Source of the DNA: Seminavis robusta
Lineage: Eukaryota > Bacillariophyta > Bacillariophyceae > Naviculales > Naviculaceae
Assembly: GCA_903772945.1 (NCBI GenBank)
Contig: CAICTM010000457.1
Location: 1-64,000 of the forward strand
Length of the DNA stretch: 64,000 nucleotides
Direction: 5' to 3'
The translations under genes were made by a program, and so were the position numbers. The notes beneath the pieces are model-generated. The model was not told where the DNA came from and did no database searches. It saw nothing but the letters and a program-made list of their open reading frames with translations. How positions within the stretch are numbered: the first letter of the stretch is position 1; every line of letters starts with the position of its first letter. This document shows positions 9,809 to 19,985 of this stretch, in pieces.

Positions 9809-11404
9809 ATGTTCGGCCAGAGCAGAGCCAGGATAGGGTACGGCAGCAGCATGTTTTCATCACAGGACAAACGAGGAATGGGCAGCAGTAGGAAGTACGG
9901 TCGGATTCTAATTATCTTGATCATCATCTCTGGAGGGTGCTTGATGGCGGTAATCAACGTCTCCCAGAACCTTCTATCGTTGGAGACCCATGCAAGAATA
10001 CCCATCAATCAAGAAGAGGAAGCGGATGGTCCTACAAGAAACTTTTATCGTCCGAAAGATGATGGTGACTACGATCCTTGTGATCGAAAACGTGTCATTA
10101 TCGTGGGGGCAGGAGCCAGTGGTTTGACGGCTGCCAAGCGTCTGATCACACAACAACGAGCAGCTCCACAGTCATCATCCAATCCGTCTTGTCAGAACCA
10201 ACCACCCATTCATGTTCAGATTATGGAAGCTTCCTCTGGATTTGGTGGTCGCGTCCAAAAGGACACTTCGGGGTTTTCCCATGACTTTTATCCCCCGGAT
10301 CTGGGAGCTTCTTGGGTATATGACCCGGCACGGTTGGCCCTCATGGCGCAAAATCCAAGCTTGGACTTGTCCCACAAACATGTGGCTCCCGTGACGTTGC
10401 CCGATTTCCAAGCCATCAAAATGGTACCCAATGACGACGACGCCAGCGATATACACGAACTGCATCCAAGGTCCATGGACATGCACGCAGACGACAATCA
10501 TCTTTGGGTCAATTATACCTGGTATGACTTTCTTCACGATCATATTGTTCATCCTGCCCTTATTGGCAACAGCAAAAGACAGCAGCACTTGGTCTACAAC
10601 TGTCCAGTTGATCGAATCATACAACATAAAGACGACAGCATACTCGTGGGATGTGGAAAACGGGAATTCCTGGCAGATCATGTATTGATAACGGTACCAT
10701 TGTCCATTCTGCAAGACCAACAACATGCCATTACTTTCTCGCCACCCCTACCTCGTCGATTCCGGAGACAAATTGCTCAGTCCAAAATGTGGCAAGGTAT
10801 GAAAATCTTTTTGGAATTCACACGCAAGTTCTACTACGACGTCTTTGAATGGAGACCGGACGACGGAGAGATGGACTTTTGGGACTACAGCATGGTCTAT
10901 ACTAATAAAAGACTGTCTGATCGGAAGCAAAACATTCTTGCGGGATACTACATCGGAGAACCCTTTCAATCCAGATTTCTTCTTCCAAACCAAAAACAAA
11001 TGTCGGAAAAAGACATGGTGCAAATCGTCTTGGACGATCTCGATCAAGTCTTTGGTCGCAAAAGGGCCACTCGGAACTTCATCAAGCACAAGATTGTCAA
11101 TTGGAGTGCCAATCCCTTTATCCGAGGCATCTACTCGAATCAAGCAGTGCTGCGACCCAAAAAACTCGACAACGGCGACGACGACGGTCCACGTCGAGTT
11201 GGTGGCCCCCAGCAATTGTGGAAACGCTGCAAATTAGTGGTGGCAGGAGAAGCCTTTCCTGTACCACCACATCACAACGGATGGGTGGATGGGGCTTCCT
11301 TGTCTGGCCTGCACGCCGCCGAAATGATTCTGCGACGGCTAGGATATATAGAATCTGCAGATGACTTTTCCATTCCTCAAGACTTGTGGGAGACAGCAGA
11401 TTGA
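9809..11404 (+). CDS. Membrane-anchored FAD-dependent amine oxidase (polyamine oxidase-like)
   Basis: The first good ATG is 9809 (MFGQSRAR), giving 531 aa; a frame extension to 9782 would need a GTG start. Residues about 27-50 form a hydrophobic anchor (GRILIILIIISGGCLMAV), suggesting a type II membrane protein whose catalytic part faces the ER/Golgi lumen or cell exterior. The FAD-binding motif VIIVGAGASGLTAAKRL follows at about residue 94, then the GGR motif (SSGFGGRVQ), LGASWVYD, the LADHVLITVPLSIL segment, and the C-terminal FAD contact VVAGEAFPVPPHHNGWVDGA with an AAEMIL helix. This order is that of the LSD1/polyamine/monoamine oxidase superfamily, which oxidises amines to aldehydes and releases hydrogen peroxide. 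The substrate cannot be told from sequence; the membrane anchor is less usual than the soluble or peroxisomal forms. Confidence 0.85.
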   Translation: MFGQSRARIGYGSSMFSSQDKRGMGSSRKYGRILIILIIISGGCLMAVINVSQNLLSLETHARIPINQEEEADGPTRNFYRPKDDGDYDPCDRKRVIIVGAGASGLTAAKRLITQQRAAPQSSSNPSCQNQPPIHVQIMEASSGFGGRVQKDTSGFSHDFYPPDLGASWVYDPARLALMAQNPSLDLSHKHVAPVTLPDFQAIKMVPNDDDASDIHELHPRSMDMHADDNHLWVNYTWYDFLHDHIVHPALIGNSKRQQHLVYNCPVDRIIQHKDDSILVGCGKREFLADHVLITVPLSILQDQQHAITFSPPLPRRFRRQIAQSKMWQGMKIFLEFTRKFYYDVFEWRPDDGEMDFWDYSMVYTNKRLSDRKQNILAGYYIGEPFQSRFLLPNQKQMSEKDMVQIVLDDLDQVFGRKRATRNFIKHKIVNWSANPFIRGIYSNQAVLRPKKLDNGDDDGPRRVGGPQQLWKRCKLVVAGEAFPVPPHHNGWVDGASLSGLHAAEMILRRLGYIESADDFSIPQDLWETAD

Positions 11405-11673
11405 TTGGGGCATGCTAGCCAGCCATGGAATTACTACTCCGGTACCCACTAAAAGGCTGGGGCAAAACCATTACAGGGATTGCAGTGCTTGGGCTAACAA
11501 GGAAGGAAATGCAGTGTTTTGACCAACCATGGCCAGACAGAGGATTCATTATCTTTGGGAGGAATACAAAGTGAAGGGGCTACCTGAGTGGCAAGGGTCC
11601 AGAAAGAATCATGATGCAACCCGTCCGTGCTCATCATATATCTACAACCCCACCTTCGTTCTCTTTGCCTTAA

Positions 11674-14600
11674 TCATGGAGTAGCAAGGAAGTAGTAAAC
11701 CAAGGCAAAAAAAGCAACAACCAGAGAGATTGCATATAACCACAGCTCAGAAGAAAACTCATTCTTGGCACCAACCAGCGAAATAGCATATAACCAGAGC
11801 GCAGAAGCAAACTCATTCTTGGCACAGTCTACGTAGGAAACACCAAAGGCAGACTGCTCTATCCGATAAACCTCTTTTGTTGCAGTTGGATACGTCATTG
11901 CAAGATAGTCGCCCAGCTCAACTCGCATGGGCTGTCCCCACGGAGCCACAAAGTGAGCAGCATCTTTGACAGCAGGAGTTCTTGTCGTTGTGTCTGATAT
12001 TGCACTTGTCTCTCTGCCAGTGTTAACGAAAAAGCTCATGTCCTCCACATCGACTTTGTGGGCCTGGATTCGACGCACGGAGCAATATTCTTGGTATCCC
12101 TCGGAACGGAGCCTTCGGGCCAAAGGAGATGGAGATGCGGGATCAATTGGACGGGCATTGTTTGTCTCATAGTTTGACCGGAACTCTTCATCCGACACAA
12201 CATAGTACTCGCCTGCTGCCCGGGCGTACACGACCCAGCTAGAATCATCCTTGACTGTTTGTTGTGTCTCTTGAACACCATTGAGCGAAGTAACAATGTG
12301 CTCGCCCTTGATGGCCTTTCGAATAAAGCTCGTGACGCTCTTGCGATAAACTTTCGACTGCTTCAGAATCGGGCAGAAGCGCAAGCAAACCTCTGCTTGT
12401 GACCGCATTGTTGAATCTGGTGGGTTGTTGATTGGTTGCTGGCCACTACTTTTGTCGTTTTCATCAGTTTGACTGGCCCGAACAAACGTATGGCTGTCGT
12501 CTCGAGAAACAGCCTCGATATCCTCAGGCATCCCGCGAAGACTGTCGGTGACCGATGGAAAGTCTTCGAGGCACAAAGCACTGTTTGTTGGATGCACAAG
12601 CTTCTCATACTCGGCAAGTGTCATGTTCTTGGCCACTACTCGGATTTTGGCAGGTATCCCGTCTCCTAGAATGCGGGACAAGGTTTCTTCCGGTTTGGTA
12701 CGAACAACATCGTCTGGCGACCAACTGTTGGGTGACGTGTGTTGGCAGAGTTTACCAAACAGGGACAAAGACGACGTAATATCCAGCGGCGCGAGACTGA
12801 TCATGGCTTCGGGACATGAGAAGCCAGCTACATTCTTGGATTTGACTCTTTTGGCGGCCAGCTTGCGATTGACCAACAGCACCTTCACATGCTTGGTTCT
12901 CTCGAATATTCCATCCAGGAAGCGTCCCAACTTGGGCAGGGCTCTATCAGGTAGCTCTTTGGTACTGATAATCAGCAGAGCCTTTTTGTCGTATAACTCC
13001 TTCCAAATGGATTGTGCCGTGGAACTCAGAACGGTTCCATCCTGCGTGTCGTCTTGCTCTTCTTCCAGCGCAGTGTAAAGATCTTGCAACAACGAGACAA
13101 TGCTGCAATTGCTGTCGCACGCGCTCTCGGAACGATCCAATTCCGGAAAGGGCTTTCGAGCCGACGTTTCGAGCCACACCAAGACATCTCCCCACATTTG
13201 TCGCTTGGCCACAAAATGCCCCACAGCCTTGGCGACGGCTCCCTTTCCAATTCCTCTTGGCCCGACGACACGCACCAGTCGACAGTGTCGAACAAACAAT
13301 GCTTTTAGAACCTGGTACATGTCGAGTTGTCGACCGAGGAAAAAGTGAGGAGGAAGTGGTGGCAAGAGAATTGTTGTTGTTGATGATGTTGTCTGTGGAG
13401 GTGTCTCCGTCATCTGAGTCTTAGAACTTCCAAATGACATTACCGACAAGGAGTGTTGGGGCATCAAATGGCTGCAAGACAGGTTCATTGGTGGTACATT
13501 GGTCTTGCTGCTGCTCATCGTATTACTATTAGTAATAATAAGACAAATGCTGTGATCGGCATCTTCTTCCGGAAGCAGTGCAAACTTTTGCGATTCCTGG
13601 ATTGGGTCGACCCGCCGTTTCAATTCGGGCGACAAAACGACGGCATGAATGGCCAGATCGAATGCTTCTTGAAGCGTCCTTCCATATGCCAATGCTCGAT
13701 AAAAGTCTCGTGTAAAGATAATGGCGGCCGTATTGTCAATGTCTTGTTCGCTGCAAACGACATGGGGAATTCCCGCCGCACAAAAGGCTTCTCCTGCCGA
13801 TCGGGAATGACAGGCCGAGACAAACACAAATTGCAAATTCTTTCTAGAGGACGCAGTTTGAATCCAGGGTCGTAGGTGATCTTCTACCAACAGTTGTTGT
13901 GCTCCACCGCATTAATTTTCAATCAAGAGACAGTCTTGTTGTCCGTGACAGGACAAATGCAACAACGAATGTTCTCCTCGAGACAGAAATGCCCCGAGTT
14001 TGTTGGCAGTTGCCGTTTGAAAGTTTAATTGGATGGGGGTGTCTTGGAGGGCATCCTTCAAGACGGATGCTTCCGTGGCCAAATCCAGAGATGGGAGCGC
14101 TCGTTCCGTTCCGTCTTGGTCTTCGTATGCCAGTGGGGATGCCTCGAATACCGTGAGAACATTGGTGGCAAGGTTGTTATTGGTATTGGTAGTAGTATTC
14201 TGATGACTTGCTGCTGCTGCTGTCATGCTGATCTCTTCTTCCCTTTCTACATGTATCTTGAGGAGAGATTTACTAGTTTGGTCATACCAATGACTGCTAG
14301 AAGGTTGTTGTGTATCAAAGTCCGCACTCTTGCTTCTTGCTTGACCGCTGGGCATGGGCCGATCCTCGGATATGGCCAAGTGACGGGTTTGATCTGTGCG
14401 GCTTCTTTGATAGGTAGGCCGTGTCGTCGCCACTGCACTGCTGTTGCCATCATTCGTGTTCTGATCACTGTGGGTTCTTCGATGGCCGCGTTTCGCCATG
14501 GACGGAGTTCGGTTGAATATTTGTGATGGAGTTTGCTGTTTATTGTTGCTATCATTATTGCTGCTTCGATACTCGGCATAGACTTTGGGAGGTACCGAAT

Positions 14601-14811
14601 CCTGATTGCAGCGAATGCAAATTCCCTTGTAGACTTGTGCATTGCTCATGTGTCTTCGAACCGTCAACGTCACCCGATGGGTTTGCACTCCACACGTACA
14701 GCACACCCCTCTTCGCTTGGCAATCTCACTGCGTTCTTCTTCGCTCAATGCCTTCCCATTCTTTCCAAAGTATGGAATGGCGGATCGATTGCCATTGACC
14801 ATCATGCTCAT
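11674..14811 (-). CDS. CHAT-protease-domain / P-loop NTPase protein, interrupted by an in-frame TAA
   Basis: From ATG 14811 the frame runs 299 codons to TAA at 13914-13912, then continues in the same frame for 745 codons to 11674, about 1,045 codons in all. The N-terminus has a CxxC...CxxC finger (VCCTCGV, then GICIRCN), then a Ser/Asn-rich linker. The CHAT caspase-like domain follows: catalytic His in LLHLSCHG (His289) and catalytic Cys in FVFVSACHS about 45 residues later. The stop falls between the two. Further on comes a P-loop (VVGPRGIGKGAVAKAVG) with an LGRQLDMYQVL lead-in as in STAND/NB-ARC-like ATPases and a downstream LLIIS strand. The C-terminus is a duplicated 18-aa segment then a transmembrane helix (VVAFFALVYYFL). 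There is no GT...AG intron over the stop. It is a nonsense allele, a pseudogene or a base-call error. CHAT-NTPase fusions act in regulated proteolysis in other organisms. Confidence 0.7.
11732..11839 (-). repeat. Tandem duplication of a 54-bp coding unit at the CHAT-NTPase C-terminus
   Basis: Two adjacent 54-base units, 11732-11785 and 11786-11839, encode AKNEF(A/S)S(A/E)LWLYAISLV-type segments, each followed by one more residue. They differ at several bases, so the duplication is not brand new. It lengthens the hydrophobic tail next to the membrane helix. Confidence 0.8.
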
Positions 14812-16161
14812 CTTGAAGGCTTTCTCCTTATAAAAACAATGCCTTCTTCACAACTTTCATGTTGTGGTAGACTTGTTCTTGTCTCGACTTGGATCTTTTG
14901 GAAAAAAGAAACAGATGTGCCATGTTGAGTCACGAGAAAACGGATCCCGCTTGGATCCAACAAACAACAAAGGAGCCAACCATGCTACCAGCCAGAAGAC
15001 TGGTTACGGAACCAGTTTTGATCTCACCTTTAAGATATTTCTTGTATTTGTTAAGTCTTCACCAATTTCCCTCTAAGGCTTTGACGTGAGTGCCTCCACA
15101 TTACTAGCTAGCTAGTGCAGTATCTCCCCGTGTTATTCTCATCAGTGTCTTCTTGTGGGAGGCAACAGGCAACACCAATGCAACCATGTTGTCCAACTAC
15201 TTGTATCATGTACTCTGTAACAACAAGGAAAAGTACATCTAGATAACGTTATTTTAGTGTGCACATACTACTATAGTGTCACAGGAAAATGGTGTTTCAA
15301 AGTTTCAAAGCTCAAATCTTCTTGCTTCTGCCAACAGGATCTTCCGCCGACAGGATGCCGACGCCGTTCTTGCTGCCATCGGCGTCAACGTCGGCTTGTT
15401 GTTATTGTAGTAGTAGTAGCGACTGTTTGTTGTTGTTGCCATAGTAGTAGCAGTCGCCGTCTTCGTTCGATCGATCGTCTTCGTTCGATCGATCGTCTTG
15501 TTGTTGACTGGTGGATCGAGACAGAGGATTCATTTTAGGAATTCACCACCGATTTCTTCCTTTTTGCTGGTATTACCGATGTAGATTCGGGCTTCTTGTT
15601 TTCATGGGTGGTGCTATTGTGAAAGGCAATGGGGGTTAGGCCTGGAAAATGGCTTCCGTCACCACTGTTGATGCCAGAAAGTCAAAAATCAAGAGAAAAC
15701 GCCAACCTCCACTTCGCTAGCTCCTGAAGAGTTACACTGTCACCGAATGGACTTCTAGATAAAACCGCTGTGACGGGCATGTTAATATTGACAAAGTAGT
15801 TGTGGGGAGTACCTTCTGAATGTTACCATGAGAGTGACAAAGTACATCTACTTTAGAGGTTGGAGGAGTGACAAGAAAAAATGAAGTGTGATGGCTTATT
15901 TTGATTTGATGGTGTTTTATGCTTTCATGAACTTCACAAGGGGAAGATTTCAGTGCCGATCCAGTGACCAGCGAGGATTCAGAATCGAATCATTCCAGCG
16001 CCAATCCATTCCGGACTGTTCCGCGGTATTCCAGGGACCACCCAGGATGGAACCTGTCTTGAGCAATGGAACCGGTCTTCTGGCTGGTAGCATGGCAAAG
16101 CAACGGTGCCACAACATCAGCCACTTTGCATTGATGAACAGGCAAGTATAAAAGTTCCACC
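14812..16161. other. Intergenic gap, divergent promoters, simple repeats
   Basis: About 1.35 kb between the divergent CHAT and GAA1 genes. It contains a CTAGCTAGCTAG palindrome at 15104-15115, TTG/TAG trinucleotide runs at about 15395-15440, and a tandem 18-bp repeat at 15461-15496. No gene was recognised. Confidence 0.55.
15461..15496. repeat. 18-bp unit in two exact tandem copies
   Basis: The unit CTTCGTTCGATCGATCGT occurs at 15461-15478 and again at 15479-15496. It contains the palindrome ATCGAT flanked by CG. Confidence 0.8.
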
Positions 16162-18018
16162 ATGACGAACGACAACTCCACAACTACTACAAGTAAAAGT
16201 AAAAGCCAGGTGTTGTTTGATGTAATTCTAAAATGGAAAGCAGTACTGATTGTGTTGCCGTATTGCGTGGGTGTGATTTGGGCTTGTTGCCATGGTACCA
16301 GTTCCATTTTGACGGGTGATTTCAGCAAACCACGAGGGTACTACATTGATGAGAATTCCTTGGAGACGGGCAATTTGAGACCCACCGAGTATCGATACCA
16401 TGCCACGACGGCCCATGCGGGTGTTGGCTGTAGCGACAAAAATTCAACAACAACAACATCGCTCTGTGACCTGCCGTGGAATAGTAGTGGAGACAATGTG
16501 GAATGTTACGCCAATCGATTCTTTGAGTTGGTACGACTAGTGCCAGTGGCCAATACGTTGGAACCTTCCAATGAAGCCATTGTGCTAGTAGTGGATCATC
16601 CTCCGTTAGGAGAAACGTGGATGACCAGTCCACTGCATGTCACCTTGTTGGATTTGATGCGACGATTGGGATCAGCGGAATCGGTGCCCTGGTTGTCCAA
16701 GACCATTCTGCTCGTGTCACCAACAACAAACGACTACAATCAGTATTCCTTGAACGACGTCACATACTTTTTTCTAGAAGCCTACATGGGATCGCTTGAA
16801 ACACCACAGCAAGTCTGGTGGATAGAACCACTGCCCACTCGATGGTCCAATGCCATGATTCGAAATTTAATCGTCTTGACAAATCCACAGCCAGCCACCG
16901 GTGACGCAGACGAAATACGAATACTCGCACAAGGCAGAAATGGAATCTTGCCCAATATGGATTTGGTCAATGCTGCCATGACGGTCTTTCGAAGACCTCC
17001 CTTGAGTTCTAGCAGCAAACAACGACGCATCCATGAACAGACCAAGACTGTCCTGCTCATGCATCCCTACGAGGCATGGGAACAACAACAACAACTTGAC
17101 AATTTACCCAAACCAATCCAAGAATGGGCCCATCAATTGGGAAATCTCGTCTTGTTTTGTCACGCCCTATTCCAGGGTCCGCTGGCACCACACGCCCTGG
17201 CGTTGGAACGAGGGATTGATGCCATATCCATTCAAGGACGACACGCTAGTGACCAAACTCAGTTTGTGGCCAATTTGGTACACAAACTCGAACTGACACT
17301 CCGGGCACTGTCCAATCTACACGAACGACTTCATCACTCGACACCGCTCTACTTACTGCCGAGTCCCACCACATTTGTCAAGCACGAAGAGTATCTCGTG
17401 CCCAATCTGCTCTTGTTGATACCCATGGTATTGAGGGCGGCCTCTTTGGGCCTCTTGGATATTCGACGCTTCGACTGGAATGTCATTACATGGATGGTGA
17501 CCCTCGTCGTCGGGGCGACTGTCGTTATGGACGCGCTAGTTGCCAGTACTACCAGCACTACTATGGGCCAAGAACATCCAAGAACACTCCGAAATACCTT
17601 GTGGTGTATCATCTATGCCTTCTGTGCTGGAATATTGTACCAAAAGGTCAACAACAACAACAACAGTCAAAGAAAGACAAATCATCGTCACAACGATTCC
17701 ATCCGCAGTGCCCAACTGATTGTCTGCTTGATGACAATTTACGCACACGTCCCCATTTGTTTTCAAAATGTGTCCTTGTCGTATCCTTCGGCGGCATTCT
17801 GGACTCCCATGATCGCCTTTGCCGAATGGAACCAGGACAAACGGTGGCTATGGGGGGCAATGGCCGTGTGGATCATTCTGGCATGGCCTCCCACATGGTT
17901 GCTCAATGCCGTGTTTGAGGATGCCTACTATACCACATACATTGGATATCTGTACTTTCCATTGCATCTGGCTTTGTTTCTGTCATGGGGGCTGGCAGTC
18001 ATGACAAGAAGGAAATGA
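16162..18018 (+). CDS. GPAA1: GPI transamidase subunit GAA1 (GPAA1)
   Basis: A 618-aa intronless frame from ATG 16162. After a short cytosolic tail there is a transmembrane helix at about residues 27-45 (AVLIVLPYCVGVIWA), a large lumenal domain, and several C-terminal helices (LLLLIPMVLRAASLG, WNVITWMVTLVVGATVVMDALV, and the tail HLALFLSWGLAVM). Family landmarks include GILPNMDLVNAA, FCHALFQGPLAPHALALERGIDAISI and LHERLHHSTPLYLL. GAA1 is part of the ER complex that replaces the C-terminal signal of proteins with a GPI anchor; its lumenal domain has a metallopeptidase-like fold. Length is close to fungal and animal homologues. A TATA-like AAGTATAAAAG lies at 16143-16153, about 10 bases before the start codon, too close to be the promoter. 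A GPI-anchored client candidate lies at 40815-42449. Confidence 0.85.
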   Translation: MTNDNSTTTTSKSKSQVLFDVILKWKAVLIVLPYCVGVIWACCHGTSSILTGDFSKPRGYYIDENSLETGNLRPTEYRYHATTAHAGVGCSDKNSTTTTSLCDLPWNSSGDNVECYANRFFELVRLVPVANTLEPSNEAIVLVVDHPPLGETWMTSPLHVTLLDLMRRLGSAESVPWLSKTILLVSPTTNDYNQYSLNDVTYFFLEAYMGSLETPQQVWWIEPLPTRWSNAMIRNLIVLTNPQPATGDADEIRILAQGRNGILPNMDLVNAAMTVFRRPPLSSSSKQRRIHEQTKTVLLMHPYEAWEQQQQLDNLPKPIQEWAHQLGNLVLFCHALFQGPLAPHALALERGIDAISIQGRHASDQTQFVANLVHKLELTLRALSNLHERLHHSTPLYLLPSPTTFVKHEEYLVPNLLLLIPMVLRAASLGLLDIRRFDWNVITWMVTLVVGATVVMDALVASTTSTTMGQEHPRTLRNTLWCIIYAFCAGILYQKVNNNNNSQRKTNHRHNDSIRSAQLIVCLMTIYAHVPICFQNVSLSYPSAAFWTPMIAFAEWNQDKRWLWGAMAVWIILAWPPTWLLNAVFEDAYYTTYIGYLYFPLHLALFLSWGLAVMTRRK

Positions 18019-18641
18019 AAGTGAAGCGTACTGTAGTCGGCTGCTCGACATATAGTGAAGAATAATGGACGATGAGCACGGAGTATAGTCATCCAGGACA
18101 AAAATTAAATGATCGAGTTTAGCCACGTTGCCAACGCCCGGACGAAATGCCCCCTCACATTCGTTGCGATACCGTGTCGTTGAATTGTGTGTGCTTGCCT
18201 TCCACCTAGACTACCGTAGTTTCATGAATGAAAGTAGCTTCAAGAGTGACCATCTCAAGCCTCGGCTTCATCAAATGATTTGGTACCGGATATCGTACTA
18301 CATGTAGAAGTTGTTGGAGGCTACTAGCTAGCTAGTTATGGCCGTGAGGATTTTCGTTTGGTCTGGTCGCCACTTTTCTGGGAGGGTGAGTTCCGGAGGA
18401 CCTGGCCTTTTTCTCAGCTTTTCTGGTTTATTGCTGAACTGCCGTGAGATCAGAGCCAATGGCCATGGTCGCTTTGTGAGTGCTTGAGTTGTTGAGTGAC
18501 AGTAACACCGCACAATAATTCTATTGAAGAAGCAAGTGCTGTTATTTTTCTTAGCTACTAGCTAGCTGGCTCATCAGCTGCTTCCTTGAGGCCAAAGTGT
18601 CTGTCCTACGGTACCGAAAGCGCTAGCTTCGTCAGATCAGC
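18019..18641. other. Intergenic gap with two CTAGCTAG palindromes
   Basis: 623 bases with no gene. CTAGCTAG copies lie at 18324-18335 (extended to three CTAG units) and 18558-18565, about 80 bases before the next start. Confidence 0.55.
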
Positions 18642-19574
18642 ATGCCTTCCCATCATCTTGTTTTGCCGTGGCTTCGACGGTCCACTATTCCAAGGACGAC
18701 ACGTGCAACTCGAAGTTTCTCTGCAAGCAGATCGACTCTTCTACGTGCTGCTCAAGCTTCCTGTCTTCAAGGCCAGCCAACAGTGTCAAAGTTGCAACCG
18801 AAATCACCGTACCAGTCTTTCCCGTCCACTTTTGGCGGCTACCACTCGATAATACGCCGTGGCCTTGTCACTGACACCAGTGATAAGGATAATCATGAGA
18901 ATGATGATACTCCCAAGCCCCAAATTGTGCTTCAGAAATTGGGTGACTTTCCCTATGGTTCACGGGAATACAAGCTGGTCTTGCAACGGCAAGACAGCAC
19001 CCATCCAGTGGCGACATTGCGAGCTCATCGCAACATGATCTTTGGGGCGCAGCTTTTGGGGGAAATTGTTGCCGAGAAGAAGAAATCATTGTCCGAGGTT
19101 TGTTTGCCGTTGCTGGATGTCGCTTTGGAAGATGCCTCCAAAGAAGCAGAACAGCCTCAGGCCATGGCGACCCTCCATGGATTGTGTGACTGGGTGGCGG
19201 CACAATGCCACGATGATGACGACAATGATGATGAGGCTGTCAGTAGTAGTAGTGACAATAAGAATGCCAGTGAAATTCTGCATCAACTCAAGATACAGTC
19301 GAATGACGAATTGTTGGCCTATCATGCAGTTCGTGCCATCGCTACAGGTATTCCCAGGCCAGGCCATTCTGTTGTAGGCCAGGGCACCTTTCGAGATGGA
19401 CAAGCGGCTTGGGAAGCACTGGCCAATGAGTTCATTGACAAGAAATTGGCAGATGAAGTGGAACTCTACAAAACACGAGGGGCAACAGTGGTAGCTATTG
19501 AGCACTTGGCGGATACCAAACCAGATTACCTGAAAAGTGCGGGTGGTGCCATGGCTAGACTGTTCTTTCTGTAG
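18642..19574 (+). CDS. Conserved-type hypothetical protein, probable mitochondrial targeting
   Basis: A 310-aa frame from ATG 18642. The first 45 residues are rich in Arg, Ser and Thr and lack acidic residues (RRSTIPRTTRATRSFSASR), as in a mitochondrial presequence; there is no signal peptide with ASAF-type motif that would suggest a diatom plastid protein. The middle (LGDFPYGSREYKLVLQRQ) looks folded, followed by an acidic spacer (about DDDDNDDEAVSSSSDN) and a helical C-terminus. I recognise no family. It is convergent with the GT71 gene, 411 bases away. Confidence 0.65.
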   Translation: MPSHHLVLPWLRRSTIPRTTRATRSFSASRSTLLRAAQASCLQGQPTVSKLQPKSPYQSFPSTFGGYHSIIRRGLVTDTSDKDNHENDDTPKPQIVLQKLGDFPYGSREYKLVLQRQDSTHPVATLRAHRNMIFGAQLLGEIVAEKKKSLSEVCLPLLDVALEDASKEAEQPQAMATLHGLCDWVAAQCHDDDDNDDEAVSSSSDNKNASEILHQLKIQSNDELLAYHAVRAIATGIPRPGHSVVGQGTFRDGQAAWEALANEFIDKKLADEVELYKTRGATVVAIEHLADTKPDYLKSAGGAMARLFFL

Positions 19575-19985
19575 CTACTACATGTATCCATACCGATTGA
19601 CCTGAGTATTCTAGCAAAAGCTAATGAGCCCGATTGGATTCGTTTTTGATGAGTCTGATTCATGTACCAAAGTACATACAATCAATTGTAATACCGAACC
19701 AGACAGGCAACCTTCATGGTTGTGATTAGCAGATGTTTGATGCACTCAGCTGGAAGCCCCAGCTTTCCATGAGGACAGCTGCCTTGTCAAAAGAATCGTT
19801 TGCTTCAATAGTCCCGAGCTCTCTTGTGGCAATTAAATTTGGACGCGTTGCCCTCTTATCCAAACGAGAATGCTAATCAGCTGGAATTATGAATAGAGGA
19901 CGCGAAGGGACGCGTTCCTCGTCTCGGATCTCCTGATCACTCCTTCAAAAAGGTGGTAGTTGCCCTGGTACTATAGACTCGTGGA
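19575..19985. other. Convergent intergenic gap
   Basis: 411 bases between the stop codons of two convergent genes. Nothing beyond AT-rich 3' flanking sequence was seen. Confidence 0.4.
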
